The notes beneath the pieces were generated by a model. That model was not told where the DNA came from, ran no database searches, and was given only the letters and a program-made list of their open reading frames with translations. Shown here in pieces: positions 8,918 through 17,711 of a stretch of 64,000 nucleotides of DNA. The position numbers and the translations under genes were made by a program. The stretch's first letter is position 1. The number at the start of each line of letters is the position of its first letter. Source of the DNA: Scandinavium sp036495715 (GTDB taxonomy: Bacteria > Pseudomonadota > Gammaproteobacteria > Enterobacterales > Enterobacteriaceae); assembly GCA_036495715.1 (NCBI GenBank), contig DASXML010000048.1:226223-290222 (forward strand). The letters are read 5' to 3'.

Positions 8918-9591
8918 TAGACGGTCCTTTTCTTCAAATAGGTGACCAACAGCGAGGCGCTTAAACTGATAACAAAATAGACGGCTCCTGCGAACAGGAT
9001 CATCTCAACCTGGGTTCCGTCGCGTTCGCCAATGGTTGACGCGGTACGGAAGAAATCTGCAAGGCTTAATACGTACACCAGTGAGGTATCCTGGAACAGG
9101 ACAATCCCTTGGGTCAGCAGCAGCGGAACCATTGCACGGAACGCCTGCGGCAGAATAATGAGTTTCATCGACTGCCAGTGGGTCATGCCCAGCGCCAGCG
9201 CGGCGCTACCTTGTCCACGTGAAATACTCTGGATCCCAGCGCGGATAATTTCCGAATAGTAAGCGGCTTCGAACATCGAAAACGCCACCATCGCGGAAAC
9301 CAGGCGGATGTCGGCTTTTGGCGAAAGCCCAAGCACATTTTGCAGGAAGCCCGGCACAATCAGATAGAACCACAGCAGCACCATCACCAGCGGAATGGAG
9401 CGGAACACGTTCACATAGGCGGTGGCAAACCAGGCCAGCGGTTTAAAAGATGACAGGCGCATCACCGCCAGCAATGTTCCCCACACAATCCCGATAATAA
9501 TTGCCGTTACGGTAATTTTCAGGGTGATTAGCAGCCCTGACATCAGGTACGGCAGGGAAGGAACAATAGAACTCCAGTCAAAATCGTACAT
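8917..9591 (-). CDS. gltK: Glutamate/aspartate ABC transporter permease GltK
   Basis: Inner-membrane permease of the HisMQ family, 224 residues, forming the transport channel with GltJ. Five or so hydrophobic helices are visible. The cytoplasmic EAA loop that contacts GltL is recognisable around ALALGMTHWQ. One-base overlaps with gltJ upstream and gltL downstream indicate tight translational coupling. Substrate assignment is by synteny and similarity to the E. coli system. Confidence 0.96.
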   Translation of the reverse strand: MYDFDWSSIVPSLPYLMSGLLITLKITVTAIIIGIVWGTLLAVMRLSSFKPLAWFATAYVNVFRSIPLVMVLLWFYLIVPGFLQNVLGLSPKADIRLVSAMVAFSMFEAAYYSEIIRAGIQSISRGQGSAALALGMTHWQSMKLIILPQAFRAMVPLLLTQGIVLFQDTSLVYVLSLADFFRTASTIGERDGTQVEMILFAGAVYFVISLSASLLVTYLKKRTV

Positions 9592-10331
9592 TATTTGCCT
9601 CCCATATTGCCCGGCAGGCGAACCTTACGTTCAACCAGATTCATTACCAGCATGATAATTGCGTTTATCAGCACGTAGGCAAGCGTAATCGCGGTGAAAG
9701 ATTCCCAGGCGTGCGCCGAGTAATCCAGCAGCTTCCCGGCCTGTGCCGCCATATCGACTAAACCGATGGTGGAAGCGATGGCTGAGTTCTTCACCAGGTT
9801 CATCATCTCAGACGTCATGGGCGGCACAATCACGCGGTATGCATTTGGCAGAAGTACATAACGGTAGCTCTGCGGTAACGTCAGTCCCATCGCCAGAGCG
9901 GCGTTTTTTTGGCCACGCGGTAGCGACTGGATAGCGGCGCGCACCTGTTCGCACACGCGGGCAGCGGTAAACAGCCCCAGACACAGCATCGAAGAGACAA
10001 AGAATTGAATGTTAGGATCAAGCTCAGACTTAAACCACATGCCGATATTTTCGGGCAGCAGTTCCGGTATCACCAAATACCAGGTAAAGAACTGAACGAT
10101 CAACGGTACGTTACGGAATAATTCCACGTATAACGTGCCAAGACCGGACAAAAACCGGTTGGGCACGGTACGCAGAATCCCGAACAGCGAGCCGACGAGA
10201 AACGCGATAATCCAGGCCGTTATCGATAATGCAACGGTGACCTGAAATCCGCTCCACAGCCAGCCAAGATAGGTGGTGTTGCCGAACGGGGCCTGTTGCA
10301 GAAAAATACCCCAGTTCCAGTCGATAGACAT
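9591..10331 (-). CDS. gltJ: Glutamate/aspartate ABC transporter permease GltJ
   Basis: Second HisMQ-type permease of the importer, 246 residues, starting MSIDWNWGIF. Several membrane helices and an EAA-type loop (AALAMGLTLPQ) are present. It pairs with GltK. The gene begins 13 bp downstream (minus strand) of a strong intrinsic terminator that separates it from gltI. GltI should therefore be made in excess over the membrane subunits, and gltJKL expression depends on read-through. Confidence 0.96.
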   Translation of the reverse strand: MSIDWNWGIFLQQAPFGNTTYLGWLWSGFQVTVALSITAWIIAFLVGSLFGILRTVPNRFLSGLGTLYVELFRNVPLIVQFFTWYLVIPELLPENIGMWFKSELDPNIQFFVSSMLCLGLFTAARVCEQVRAAIQSLPRGQKNAALAMGLTLPQSYRYVLLPNAYRVIVPPMTSEMMNLVKNSAIASTIGLVDMAAQAGKLLDYSAHAWESFTAITLAYVLINAIIMLVMNLVERKVRLPGNMGGK

Positions 10332-10343
10332 AAATGGACTCCG

Positions 10344-10370
10344 AAAAAAAAAGGGTAGCAGGGCTACCCT
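10344..10370 (-). terminator. Intrinsic terminator between gltI and gltJ (SroC 3' end)
   Basis: On the minus strand, an 8-bp stem (AGGGTAGC with GCTACCCT) around a 3-base loop is followed by nine T residues just upstream of gltJ. This is the position of the terminator that defines the 3' end of the SroC sRNA in E. coli and Salmonella. Confidence 0.85.
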
Positions 10371-10391
10371 CTAAGACTGCTAAGGAAACCT

Positions 10392-10516
10392 TTACACGTC
10401 ATCCTTCGCGCTGTCTCTTTGTTGGCTGCCGTCGTTCACTCCGGTCACTTACTGATGTAAGCTCCCGGGGATGCACTCCGTTGCCGTCGCGATACAGCAC
10501 GAATGATTTTGTGTAA
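10392..10516. repeat. ERIC (intergenic repeat unit), full length
   Basis: A 125-bp imperfect palindrome bounded by TTACAC and GTGTAA. It contains the typical ERIC blocks TTTGTTGGCTGCC and CACTTACTGATGTAAGCTC. It lies inside the gltI-gltJ gap, between the end of gltI and the SroC terminator, and would be transcribed with gltI. A shorter relative lies at 25035-25139. Confidence 0.88.
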
Positions 10517-10615
10517 GTTATTTCATGTTGAGTGGGGAACGACCACTCAACATATAGCCTGTCCGTGTTTCCTCACAATCGAGAGGGCAGGCGAACCCGC
10601 CCATCGTTGTTCTAA

Positions 10616-11521
10616 TTAGTTAACCGCTTTGTCATTAGGGGCTTTAAACAGCGCTTTCATGTCGTCAGACAGTTCAAAGTTCATGTTCAGGTTTTTCGGT
10701 GGAATCGGTTTTTTGAACCACGTTTCGAACCATTTAGCGGCTTCACCGGAAGTCTGCGCCTGAGCGATAGTGTCATCCATCAGCTTCTTGAACTGCGGAT
10801 CGTCTTTGCGCAGCATACAGCCGTAGGCTTCTTTGGACTGCGGCGTGCCGAGGATTTCCCAGTTGTCTGGTTTCTTCGCTTTCGCACGTTCGCCCGCCAG
10901 CAGGGCATCATCCATCATGAACGCCACCGCACGACCGCTTTCCAGGGTACGGAATGAGTCGCCGTGATCTTTCGCGCTGATGATGCGCATATCCATTTTC
11001 TTGTCGTCGTTCAATTTGTGCAGCAGCACTTCAGACGTTGTACCTGAGGTCACAACGACCGCTTTGCCTTTCAGGTCGGCGAAATCTTTGATTGGACCGT
11101 CTTTCTTGACCAGCAGACGGGTGCCGACCACGAAGATGGTGTCAGAGAACGCGGCTTGTTTCTGGCGCTCGAGGTTGTTCGTGGTCGAGCCACACTCGAA
11201 GTCAAAGGTGCCGTTTTGCAACAGCGGAATACGGTTCTGAGACGTAATTGGGATCAGTTTAACCTGCAAGTCCGGCTTGTTGAGCTTCTTCTTGATAGCG
11301 TCAACGATGGCGTTGGAGTAGTCCTGAGAGTAGCCGACCACTTTCTGCTGGTTATCGTAGTAAGAGAACGGTACGGATGATTCACGGTGGCCGACCACAA
11401 TCACGCCATTTTTGGCGATCTTGTCGAGCGTGCTGCCAGCTGCAGGTGCGTCTTCTGCATGGACAACGCCAGCGGACATTCCCATCACCAGCATTGCTGT
11501 AGCCAGTTTACGTAATTGCAT
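10616..11521 (-). CDS. gltI: Glutamate/aspartate periplasmic binding protein
   Basis: Periplasmic solute-binding protein that delivers glutamate and aspartate to GltJK. A Sec signal peptide covers about residues 1-22 (cleavage after VHA), followed by a type 3 solute-binding fold with the conserved GHRESSVPFS and GTTSE stretches. I place the start at the ATG at 11521, because AAGGAG lies 7 bases upstream; the in-frame TTG at 11527 is too close to that site. This gives 301 residues. It is first in gltIJKL, and its leader carries a CA-rich GcvB target. Confidence 0.96.
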   Translation of the reverse strand: MQLRKLATAMLVMGMSAGVVHAEDAPAAGSTLDKIAKNGVIVVGHRESSVPFSYYDNQQKVVGYSQDYSNAIVDAIKKKLNKPDLQVKLIPITSQNRIPLLQNGTFDFECGSTTNNLERQKQAAFSDTIFVVGTRLLVKKDGPIKDFADLKGKAVVVTSGTTSEVLLHKLNDDKKMDMRIISAKDHGDSFRTLESGRAVAFMMDDALLAGERAKAKKPDNWEILGTPQSKEAYGCMLRKDDPQFKKLMDDTIAQAQTSGEAAKWFETWFKKPIPPKNLNMNFELSDDMKALFKAPNDKAVN

Positions 11522-11565
11522 ATCCAAACTCCTTATCGCAGCGTCAGAGACGCGCAGATACCCAT

Positions 11566-11583
11566 GTGAGTGTTGTGTTGTTA
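11566..11583 (-). promoter_or_regulatory. CA-rich GcvB pairing site in the gltI leader
   Basis: The minus-strand leader reads AACAACACAACACTCAC, about 45 to 60 bases before the gltI start. GcvB sRNA represses gltI in Salmonella and E. coli by pairing its GU-rich R1 region with just such a C/A-rich element. The match is by motif and position; pairing is inferred. Confidence 0.7.
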
Positions 11584-11884
11584 TAGCCTGCCACTTAAGT
11601 GTGCAGTGTTAAGCCAGTTTGTTAACATTTAGTTTGGCTTAATGTAAAGATTTTGCTGCGTTATTGTTTGTTTTTGCGAAGTGCGCCGCACCGTTTTGAG
11701 GCGAAAATGCTCTCTCGCACCGAAAAGGTGCTACCGATGAACGCCGCTGGTGCGACCGGGTTGCACTGACGCAAATAACGCAGCTCACGGAATGAATAAA
11801 GCAATTGGCGTGCCAGAAAGGATTTTTGAACGTAGGGAGGATCGTGACGGTGATCGCTGACAGGATTGTATGGGCAGGATGTTG

Positions 11885-11916
11885 TAGGCCCGGCAAGCAA
11901 AGCGCCGCCGGGCAAG
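11885..11916. repeat. REP palindrome downstream of lnt
   Basis: A single REP-type palindrome, GTAGGCCCGGC paired with GCCGGGC, just beyond the lnt stop codon. It belongs to the same family as the pair at 8115-8187. The usual location is the 3' end of a transcript. Confidence 0.7.
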
Positions 11917-11922
11917 TAGAAA

Positions 11923-13461
11923 TTAACGGCGACGCTGACGGAGGCTCATCACCAGCGCACCAAAGCCAAACAGGGCGGTGAGGATCCACAGTGGCCAATT
12001 TCCGGTACGTGCGTACGGCGTCAGACCCGTAGTTGGGGTTACCGTTGTGGTCAGCACCTCACGAGTGAACTGCGGGATCATCGCCTGCACGTCGCCGTGT
12101 GGATCGATAACCGCCGTAATGCCGTTGTTGGTACTGCGCAGCAGTGGGCGCGCCAGTTCCAGCGCACGCATACGCGCCATCTGGAAATGCTGCCACGGGC
12201 CGATAGATTTACCGAACCATGCATCATTCGAGATGGTCAGCAGGAAATCGGTATCCGGGCGGAAGTTGTCGCGCACCTGTTCGCCGAGAATGATTTCGTA
12301 GCAGATAGCTGGCGTCAGTTTGAGGTTATGCGCAGAGAGCTGCGGCTGGACATAAGGCCCACGACTGAACGACGACATCGGCAAATCAAAGAACGGTGCC
12401 AGTGGACGCAGGATTGACTCCAGCGGCACAAATTCACCAAAGGGTACCAGGTGATTTTTGTTGTAGCGATCCGTCGAGTTGTAGCTGTACGGATTATCTT
12501 TGCCAAGCGTGATGATGGTGTTGTAAGTGTCATAACGGTTTTTGGCGTTAAGACGCGAATCAACGACGCCCGTAATCAGTGAGCTGTTTTTGGCGCGCAG
12601 CATATCGTCCATCATGCTGAGCAGACGCTGCTGGTTAATTTCGAGGTCAGGGATCGCCGATTCAGGCCAGATAATCAGCTGTGATTTACCCATCACTTTT
12701 TCCGTGGCATCGAGATAAATTTTCAGCGTATTAATCAGCTCTTTCTCATCCCATTTCAGCGACTGTGGAATATTCCCCTGCACCAGCGACACTTGAGTGG
12801 TGCGAGCGGGCAGCAACTGATACCACTGGATATAGCGCAGCGGGAAGGGCAGAGCAAACAGCACCAAGGCAACCACCAATGGACGCCAGTTACGGGTCAC
12901 CAGCGCCAGCGCCAGTAAACCGCTGACCATCATCAGCAGGAAGTTAATGGTCTCAACGCCCATCACCGGAGCCAGGCCTTTCAGCGGGCCGTCAATCTGG
13001 CTGTAGCCAAACTGCAACCACGGGAAGCCGGTCAGCACCCATCCGCGCAAAAATTCGGTGATTTGCCAGACCGCAGGCGCGGCAATGGCAACGCGTATCC
13101 AGTTGGCTTTCGGCCAAAGACGTGACAGCACGCCGGCAAACAGCCCGGTATACAACGAAAGGTAAGCGGCAAGCAGCACCACGAGGAACACGTTCACCGG
13201 ACCCGGCATACCGCCAAATTGCGCGATACTGACGTACACCCAGTTGATGCCGGAGCCGAACAAACCTAAGCCCCAGAAATAGCCAATCCAGGCGCTTTGC
13301 AACGGCCTACGGTTGAGCGTTAACCCCTGAAGTCCGATAAGCGAAACGATCGCCGCAGGCCAGAAATCATAGGGTGAAAAAGCCAGCGTTCCGCAGGCAC
13401 CAAAGAGTAGCGCCAGCAGCAGGCGAATGCGCTGGCGTTCAAGCAGAGAGGCAAATGCCAT
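11923..13461 (-). CDS. lnt: Apolipoprotein N-acyltransferase
   Basis: Last enzyme of lipoprotein maturation: transfers an acyl chain from a phospholipid to the alpha-amino group of the N-terminal cysteine of apolipoproteins, in the inner membrane. The 512-residue protein has about six N-terminal membrane helices, then a periplasmic nitrilase-like domain with the Glu-Lys-Cys triad. The Glu lies in PFGEFVPLE and the Cys in AICYEIILG. A final helix is near the C terminus. It lies downstream of corC in the ybeZ-ybeY-corC-lnt group. Confidence 0.97.
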   Translation of the reverse strand: MAFASLLERQRIRLLLALLFGACGTLAFSPYDFWPAAIVSLIGLQGLTLNRRPLQSAWIGYFWGLGLFGSGINWVYVSIAQFGGMPGPVNVFLVVLLAAYLSLYTGLFAGVLSRLWPKANWIRVAIAAPAVWQITEFLRGWVLTGFPWLQFGYSQIDGPLKGLAPVMGVETINFLLMMVSGLLALALVTRNWRPLVVALVLFALPFPLRYIQWYQLLPARTTQVSLVQGNIPQSLKWDEKELINTLKIYLDATEKVMGKSQLIIWPESAIPDLEINQQRLLSMMDDMLRAKNSSLITGVVDSRLNAKNRYDTYNTIITLGKDNPYSYNSTDRYNKNHLVPFGEFVPLESILRPLAPFFDLPMSSFSRGPYVQPQLSAHNLKLTPAICYEIILGEQVRDNFRPDTDFLLTISNDAWFGKSIGPWQHFQMARMRALELARPLLRSTNNGITAVIDPHGDVQAMIPQFTREVLTTTVTPTTGLTPYARTGNWPLWILTALFGFGALVMSLRQRRR

Positions 13462-13484
13462 TTAGCGTTGTCGTCCCTTAAAAA

Positions 13485-14363
13485 TTAATCGTCCAGATTA
13501 GGCTGTGGCGCATCTTCCGGAAGTTTGACGTGAACCTGGATGATACGGCGGCTGTCAGCCATCGCAACTTTGAACTGGTAACCATCAATGACAATGGATT
13601 CACCGCGCGCAGGCAGATGGCCGAATGCTTGCATCACCAGACCGCCGATAGTATCGACTTCATCATCGTTGAAGTGCGTGCCGTAGGCGTCGTTAAAGTC
13701 TTCAATCGGCGCCAGCGCACGAACGGTCCAGGTATGACGGCTCAACTGACGGAAATTGATGTCGTCTTCTTCATCATATTCGTCTTCAATTTCGCCGACG
13801 ATAAGTTCGAGGATGTCTTCGATGGTCACCAGACCCGAAACGCCGCCAAATTCGTCAATCACAATCGCCATGTGGTAGCGCTGGGAGCGGAACTCTTTCA
13901 GCATGCGGTCAACCCGCTTGCTTTCCGGCACCACCACCGCCTGGCGTAACACTTTATCCATGCTGAAAGCGTCGGAATCGCTGCGCATAAACGGCAGAAG
14001 GTCCTTGGCCATCAGAATCCCTTCGATGTGATCTTTATCTTCGCTGATCACCGGAAAACGTGAGTGGGCGGACTCGATAATGACATCGAGACATTCGTCC
14101 AGGGTTTGATTACGTTTCAGGGTGATCATTTGAGAGCGGGGGATCATGATGTCGCGGACGCGTTGGTCTGCAATATCCATTACCCCTTCAAGCATGTCAC
14201 GCGTATCTTCGTCGATAAGATCGTTTTGCCCGGAATCACGGATCAGCGCCAGAAGTTCATCACGGTTTTTGGGTTCGCCGTGGAAGAGCTGGCTCAGTAA
14301 GAGGGAGAAGAATCCCTTTTTGCTGGTTAAGGTGTCGCTACTGTGTGAGTTGTCGTCGCTCAT
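13485..14363 (-). CDS. corC: CorC/HlyC-family CBS-domain protein (YbeX)
   Basis: 292 residues: a tandem CBS pair (about residues 65-190) and a C-terminal CorC/HlyC domain with the acidic stretch EDEYDEEDD. It is linked to Mg/Co efflux with CorA in Salmonella, and in E. coli (as YbeX) to ribosome assembly. There are no membrane helices, unlike the longer CorB/YfjD proteins. It lies between ybeY and lnt; the 101-bp gap to ybeY is the longest in this group. Confidence 0.93.
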   Translation of the reverse strand: MSDDNSHSSDTLTSKKGFFSLLLSQLFHGEPKNRDELLALIRDSGQNDLIDEDTRDMLEGVMDIADQRVRDIMIPRSQMITLKRNQTLDECLDVIIESAHSRFPVISEDKDHIEGILMAKDLLPFMRSDSDAFSMDKVLRQAVVVPESKRVDRMLKEFRSQRYHMAIVIDEFGGVSGLVTIEDILELIVGEIEDEYDEEDDINFRQLSRHTWTVRALAPIEDFNDAYGTHFNDDEVDTIGGLVMQAFGHLPARGESIVIDGYQFKVAMADSRRIIQVHVKLPEDAPQPNLDD

Positions 14364-14464
14364 GGCGTCGTGTGGGGTCTCATGTTAATAAATGTTCGCC
14401 GTCGCGCGTAAACTCAGCGTCGGACGGCATAAAATCCCAGCGCAGCGGTTAGCCGCAGCCCTGG

Positions 14465-14932
14465 TTACTCTTTCTCGGCAATGTACGGATCATCATAGTT
14501 CAGAGCAAGCATTATCTCTGTTTCCAGACTTTCCATCTCTTCCGCTTCTTCGTCTTCAATATGGTCGTAGCCGAGCAGATGCAGACTGCCGTGAACGACC
14601 ATATGCGCCCAGTGGGCTTCCAGCGGTTTGCCCTGTTCTTCGGCTTCACGCTCCACCACCTGACGGCAGATAATCAGGTCACCGAGCAGCGGAATTTCGA
14701 TGCCCGGCGGCGCTTCAAACGGGAAGGAGAGTACGTTGGTTGACTTGTCTTTGCCACGGTAAGTCATGTTCAGTTCATGGCTTTCTGCGTCATCGACCAG
14801 TCGAATAGTCACTTCTGACTCTTCCTGAAACGCCGGAATGGTGGCATCCAGCCAGCGCTGAAATTCGGCTTCCTGTGGCAGGCCGTTTTCGTTTTCCGTT
14901 GCTATTTGTAAATCTAAAATAACCGAACTCAT
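14465..14932 (-). CDS. ybeY: Endoribonuclease/rRNA maturation factor YbeY
   Basis: Zinc-dependent single-strand endoribonuclease required for 16S rRNA 3'-end maturation and 70S ribosome quality control. The metal-binding motif is complete, with histidines at 114, 118 and 124 (HGSLHLLGYDH), and the protein is 155 residues, as in E. coli. Its start overlaps the ybeZ stop by 4 bases (ATGA), which indicates translational coupling with the PhoH-like partner. Confidence 0.97.
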   Translation of the reverse strand: MSSVILDLQIATENENGLPQEAEFQRWLDATIPAFQEESEVTIRLVDDAESHELNMTYRGKDKSTNVLSFPFEAPPGIEIPLLGDLIICRQVVEREAEEQGKPLEAHWAHMVVHGSLHLLGYDHIEDEEAEEMESLETEIMLALNYDDPYIAEKE

Positions 14933-15987
14933 TTATGTTCATGCTCCTGCGTTGCCAGCGCTTCGCGTTTGCGCTCGGCGGCCTGCTCGGCTTTACGTTT
15001 TTGGTCGGCTTCTTCCCACGCTTCATACGCGTTAACGATACGGGCGACAACCGGATGGCGCACCACGTCTTCGCTGTGGAAGAAGTTAAAGCTGATTTCG
15101 TCCACTTCCGCCAATACTTCAATGGCATGACGCAGGCCGGATTTCAGGTTACGCGGCAGGTCAATCTGGGTAATATCACCGGTGATAACCGCCTTCGAGT
15201 TAAAGCCAATACGCGTCAGGAACATCTTCATTTGTTCAATGGTGGTGTTCTGGCTTTCGTCGAGAATGATGAACGCGTCGTTCAGCGTACGCCCACGCAT
15301 ATAGGCCAGCGGCGCAACTTCAATCACGTTACGTTCAATCAGTTTTTCAACTTTTTCAAAGCCGAGCATCTCGAACAGTGCGTCATACAGCGGGCGCAAA
15401 TACGGGTCGACTTTTTGGCTGAGATCGCCTGGCAGGAAGCCTAATTTCTCACCGGCCTCTACCGCCGGACGGGTCAGCAGAATACGACGAATTTCCTGGC
15501 GTTCCAGCGCATCCACTGCGGCGGCAACGGCCAGGTAGGTTTTACCCGTACCCGCAGGGCCAACACCGAAGGTGATGTCGTGGTCGAGAATATTGGCGAT
15601 GTACTGCGCCTGGTTCGGCGTTCGCGGTTTGATCACGCCACGCTTGGTTTTGATATTGATGGCTTTGCCGTAGTCCGGCACGCTGTCGGCGCTTTGCTCC
15701 AGCACGCGGGCTTCTTTAATCGCCAGATGTATCTGTTCTGGTTCAATATCCTGAGTCTGGCCGCGCATCGGGGCCGTATCGACGTACAGGCTGCGCAGGA
15801 TATCTGCCGCTGCGTTAACGCAGATGGCGCGTCCAGTGAGTTTGAAGTCATTATCGCGGCGGTTGATTTCGATACCCAGTCGTCGCTCCAGATGTTTGAT
15901 GTTGTCATCAAACGGACCACAGAGGCTCAGCAGGCGGTTGTTATCTGCCGGCTCCAGGGTAATTTCACGCGTTTCTGTATTCAAACT
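14929..15987 (-). CDS. ybeZ: PhoH-like ATPase YbeZ
   Basis: PhoH-family nucleotide-binding protein and partner of YbeY. Walker A is GPAGTGKT and Walker B is FIILDESQ; the C-terminal tail is highly charged. Start choice: the frame is open back to a TTG at 16035 and has an ATG at 15996, but the TTG at 15987 gives MNTETREITL, which matches the E. coli N terminus and has GAGG six bases upstream. That makes 352 residues. It overlaps ybeY by 4 bases. Confidence 0.94.
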   Translation of the reverse strand, partial: SLNTETREITLEPADNNRLLSLCGPFDDNIKHLERRLGIEINRRDNDFKLTGRAICVNAAADILRSLYVDTAPMRGQTQDIEPEQIHLAIKEARVLEQSADSVPDYGKAINIKTKRGVIKPRTPNQAQYIANILDHDITFGVGPAGTGKTYLAVAAAVDALERQEIRRILLTRPAVEAGEKLGFLPGDLSQKVDPYLRPLYDALFEMLGFEKVEKLIERNVIEVAPLAYMRGRTLNDAFIILDESQNTTIEQMKMFLTRIGFNSKAVITGDITQIDLPRNLKSGLRHAIEVLAEVDEISFNFFHSEDVVRHPVVARIVNAYEAWEEADQKRKAEQAAERKREALATQEHEHK

Positions 15988-16107
15988 GTTCCTCATTTGC
16001 CTAATGCCTCGACGGGCGTTATTGAACCTGTTCAAAGGAAATTATTCACGCCAGTGTTTAAAGGCGCAAGCATTGCAATTGATGTGGGGGCAGGGTGGAG
16101 AAATGCA

Positions 16108-16132
16108 AGGGCCTGTCCGATGGGACAGGCCG
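16108..16132 (-). terminator. Probable terminator after miaB
   Basis: An 8-bp GC-rich stem, GGCCTGTC with GACAGGCC around a 6-base loop, lies just past the miaB stop. The T-run that follows on the minus strand is interrupted (CCCTTTGCATTT), so termination may be partial. Confidence 0.5.
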
Positions 16133-16138
16133 CTGGAA

Positions 16139-17572
16139 TTACGGCTGGAAGGAACCGACGCCGAGATCGTTTTCTTTACGGGTGCGTGCAATGACGGATT
16201 CTGGTGATTCCACCACGCGAAGCCCCATTTCTGCTTCGGTGCGCACCCGTTTACCGCGCAGAGAATTGGTATAAACGTCAACAATTTCCACATCGACGAA
16301 TTTTCCGACCATGTCCGGTGTACCTTCGAAGTTTACCACGCGGTTATTTTCGGTGCGCCCGGTCAGTTCCATCAGGCTCTTACGCGACGTGCCTTCGACC
16401 AGAATACGCTGCACGGTGCCCACCATGCGGCGACTCCATGCCATTGCCTGCTGATTCAGGCGCTCTTGCAGAATATACAGACGCTGCTTTTTATCTTCGT
16501 CCGAAACATCATCGACCATATCCGCCGCCGGTGTGCCCGGTCGTGCGGAGAAAATAAAGCTGTAGCTGATGTCCATGTTCACGTCGGCAATCAGTTTCAT
16601 GGTCTTCTCGAAGTCTTCGTTGGTTTCACCCGGGAAGCCGACGATGAAGTCAGAGCTGATTTGAATGTCCGGGCGCGCTTCACGCAGTTTACGGATAATG
16701 GCTTTGTATTCCAGGGTCGTGTGCGTACGCCCCATCAGGTTCAGCACGCGGTCTGAACCGCACTGAACCGGAAGATGCAGGAAGCTCACCAGTTCCGGCG
16801 TATCGCGATAGACGTCGATGATGTCGTCGGTAAATTCAATCGGGTGGCTGGTGGTGAAGCGTAGGCGATCGACGCCGTCGATAGATGCCACCAGGCGCAG
16901 CAGTTCAGAGAACGAACCGGTGCTGCCATCGTAATTTTCACCGCGCCAGGCGTTCACGTTCTGGCCAAGCAGATGGATTTCGCGCACACCTTGCGCTGCA
17001 AGCTGGGCGACTTCGAACAGGATGTCGTCAGAAGGACGGCTGACCTCTTCACCGCGGGTGTAAGGCACCACGCAGTAAGTGCAGTATTTATTACAGCCCT
17101 CGATGATCGACACATACGCCGTCGGGCCGTCGGCACGCGGTTCGGGCAAGCGATCGAATTTTTCAATTTCCGGGAAGCTGACGTCGACAATAGGCTTACG
17201 GTGATCGCGCATCCCTCGAATATTGGTGATCATTTCAGGCAGGCGGTGCAGCGTTTGTGGGCCAAAAATGATGTCGACATAGTGGGCACGCTGGCGAATT
17301 AATTTGCCTTCCTGTGACGCGACACAGCCGCCGACGCCGATGATCACATCCGGTCTTTTCGCTTTGATATGTTTCCAGCGACCCAGCAGATGGAAGACTT
17401 TTTCCTGCGCTTTCTCACGAATCGAGCAGGTGTTCAGCAGCAGCACATCGGCTTCTTCGGCATTTTCAGTCAATTGATAGCCGTGGGTGGCATCCAGCAG
17501 ATCGGCCATCTTTGATGAATCGTATTCGTTCATCTGACAGCCCCAGGTTTTAATATGGAGTTTTTTTGTCAT
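16139..17572 (-). CDS. miaB: tRNA-2-methylthio-N6-dimethylallyladenosine synthase MiaB
   Basis: Radical SAM methylthiotransferase that adds a 2-methylthio group to i6A37 in tRNAs reading UNN codons. The 477-residue protein has an N-terminal UPF0004 domain with three cluster cysteines (in WGCQMN, NTCSIRE and GGCVAS). The radical SAM motif is CNKYCTYC, and a TRAM domain follows near the C terminus. It is divergent from ubiF, with a 139-bp gap holding both promoters. Confidence 0.97.
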   Translation of the reverse strand: MTKKLHIKTWGCQMNEYDSSKMADLLDATHGYQLTENAEEADVLLLNTCSIREKAQEKVFHLLGRWKHIKAKRPDVIIGVGGCVASQEGKLIRQRAHYVDIIFGPQTLHRLPEMITNIRGMRDHRKPIVDVSFPEIEKFDRLPEPRADGPTAYVSIIEGCNKYCTYCVVPYTRGEEVSRPSDDILFEVAQLAAQGVREIHLLGQNVNAWRGENYDGSTGSFSELLRLVASIDGVDRLRFTTSHPIEFTDDIIDVYRDTPELVSFLHLPVQCGSDRVLNLMGRTHTTLEYKAIIRKLREARPDIQISSDFIVGFPGETNEDFEKTMKLIADVNMDISYSFIFSARPGTPAADMVDDVSDEDKKQRLYILQERLNQQAMAWSRRMVGTVQRILVEGTSRKSLMELTGRTENNRVVNFEGTPDMVGKFVDVEIVDVYTNSLRGKRVRTEAEMGLRVVESPESVIARTRKENDLGVGSFQP

Positions 17573-17711
17573 CGACTTAGCTCATGCTCAGGAAACGCAG
17601 GGCGCGTATTGTAATGCTTTGCAGCGAGTGTGACCAGTATGACCGACCCGGCACACAAAGGATAAAAAAATCCGGTAAACTTAACGGATTGAGGTTTAAG
17701 GATAACGAGCC

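Larger units (their letters stand above)
10344..10615 (-). ncRNA. sroC: Probable SroC sponge RNA region, interrupted by an ERIC element
   Basis: In E. coli and Salmonella the gltI-gltJ intercistronic RNA is released as SroC (about 160 nt), an Hfq-bound sponge that pairs with GcvB. Here the corresponding gap ends in the expected terminator at 10344-10370. The gap is 284 bp and contains a 125-bp ERIC element; removing it leaves about 159 bp, close to the size of SroC. The 5' part (about 10517-10615) carries a hairpin, GTTGAGTGG with CCACTCAAC. The 5' end is formed by RNase E in the model species and cannot be placed here. Assignment is by position only. Confidence 0.45.
11528..11922. other. gltI promoter and leader region, with a single REP unit
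   Basis: The 395-bp gap between lnt and gltI holds no convincing gene. It must contain the gltI promoter and leader on the minus strand. A REP-type palindrome lies next to the lnt stop. The remainder shows no structure I can assign. Confidence 0.6.

Noticed and set aside
11639..11998. A 119-codon minus-strand frame between gltI and lnt
   Set aside because: It overlaps the end of lnt and a REP palindrome, its composition is not protein-like, and no ribosome-binding site is visible.
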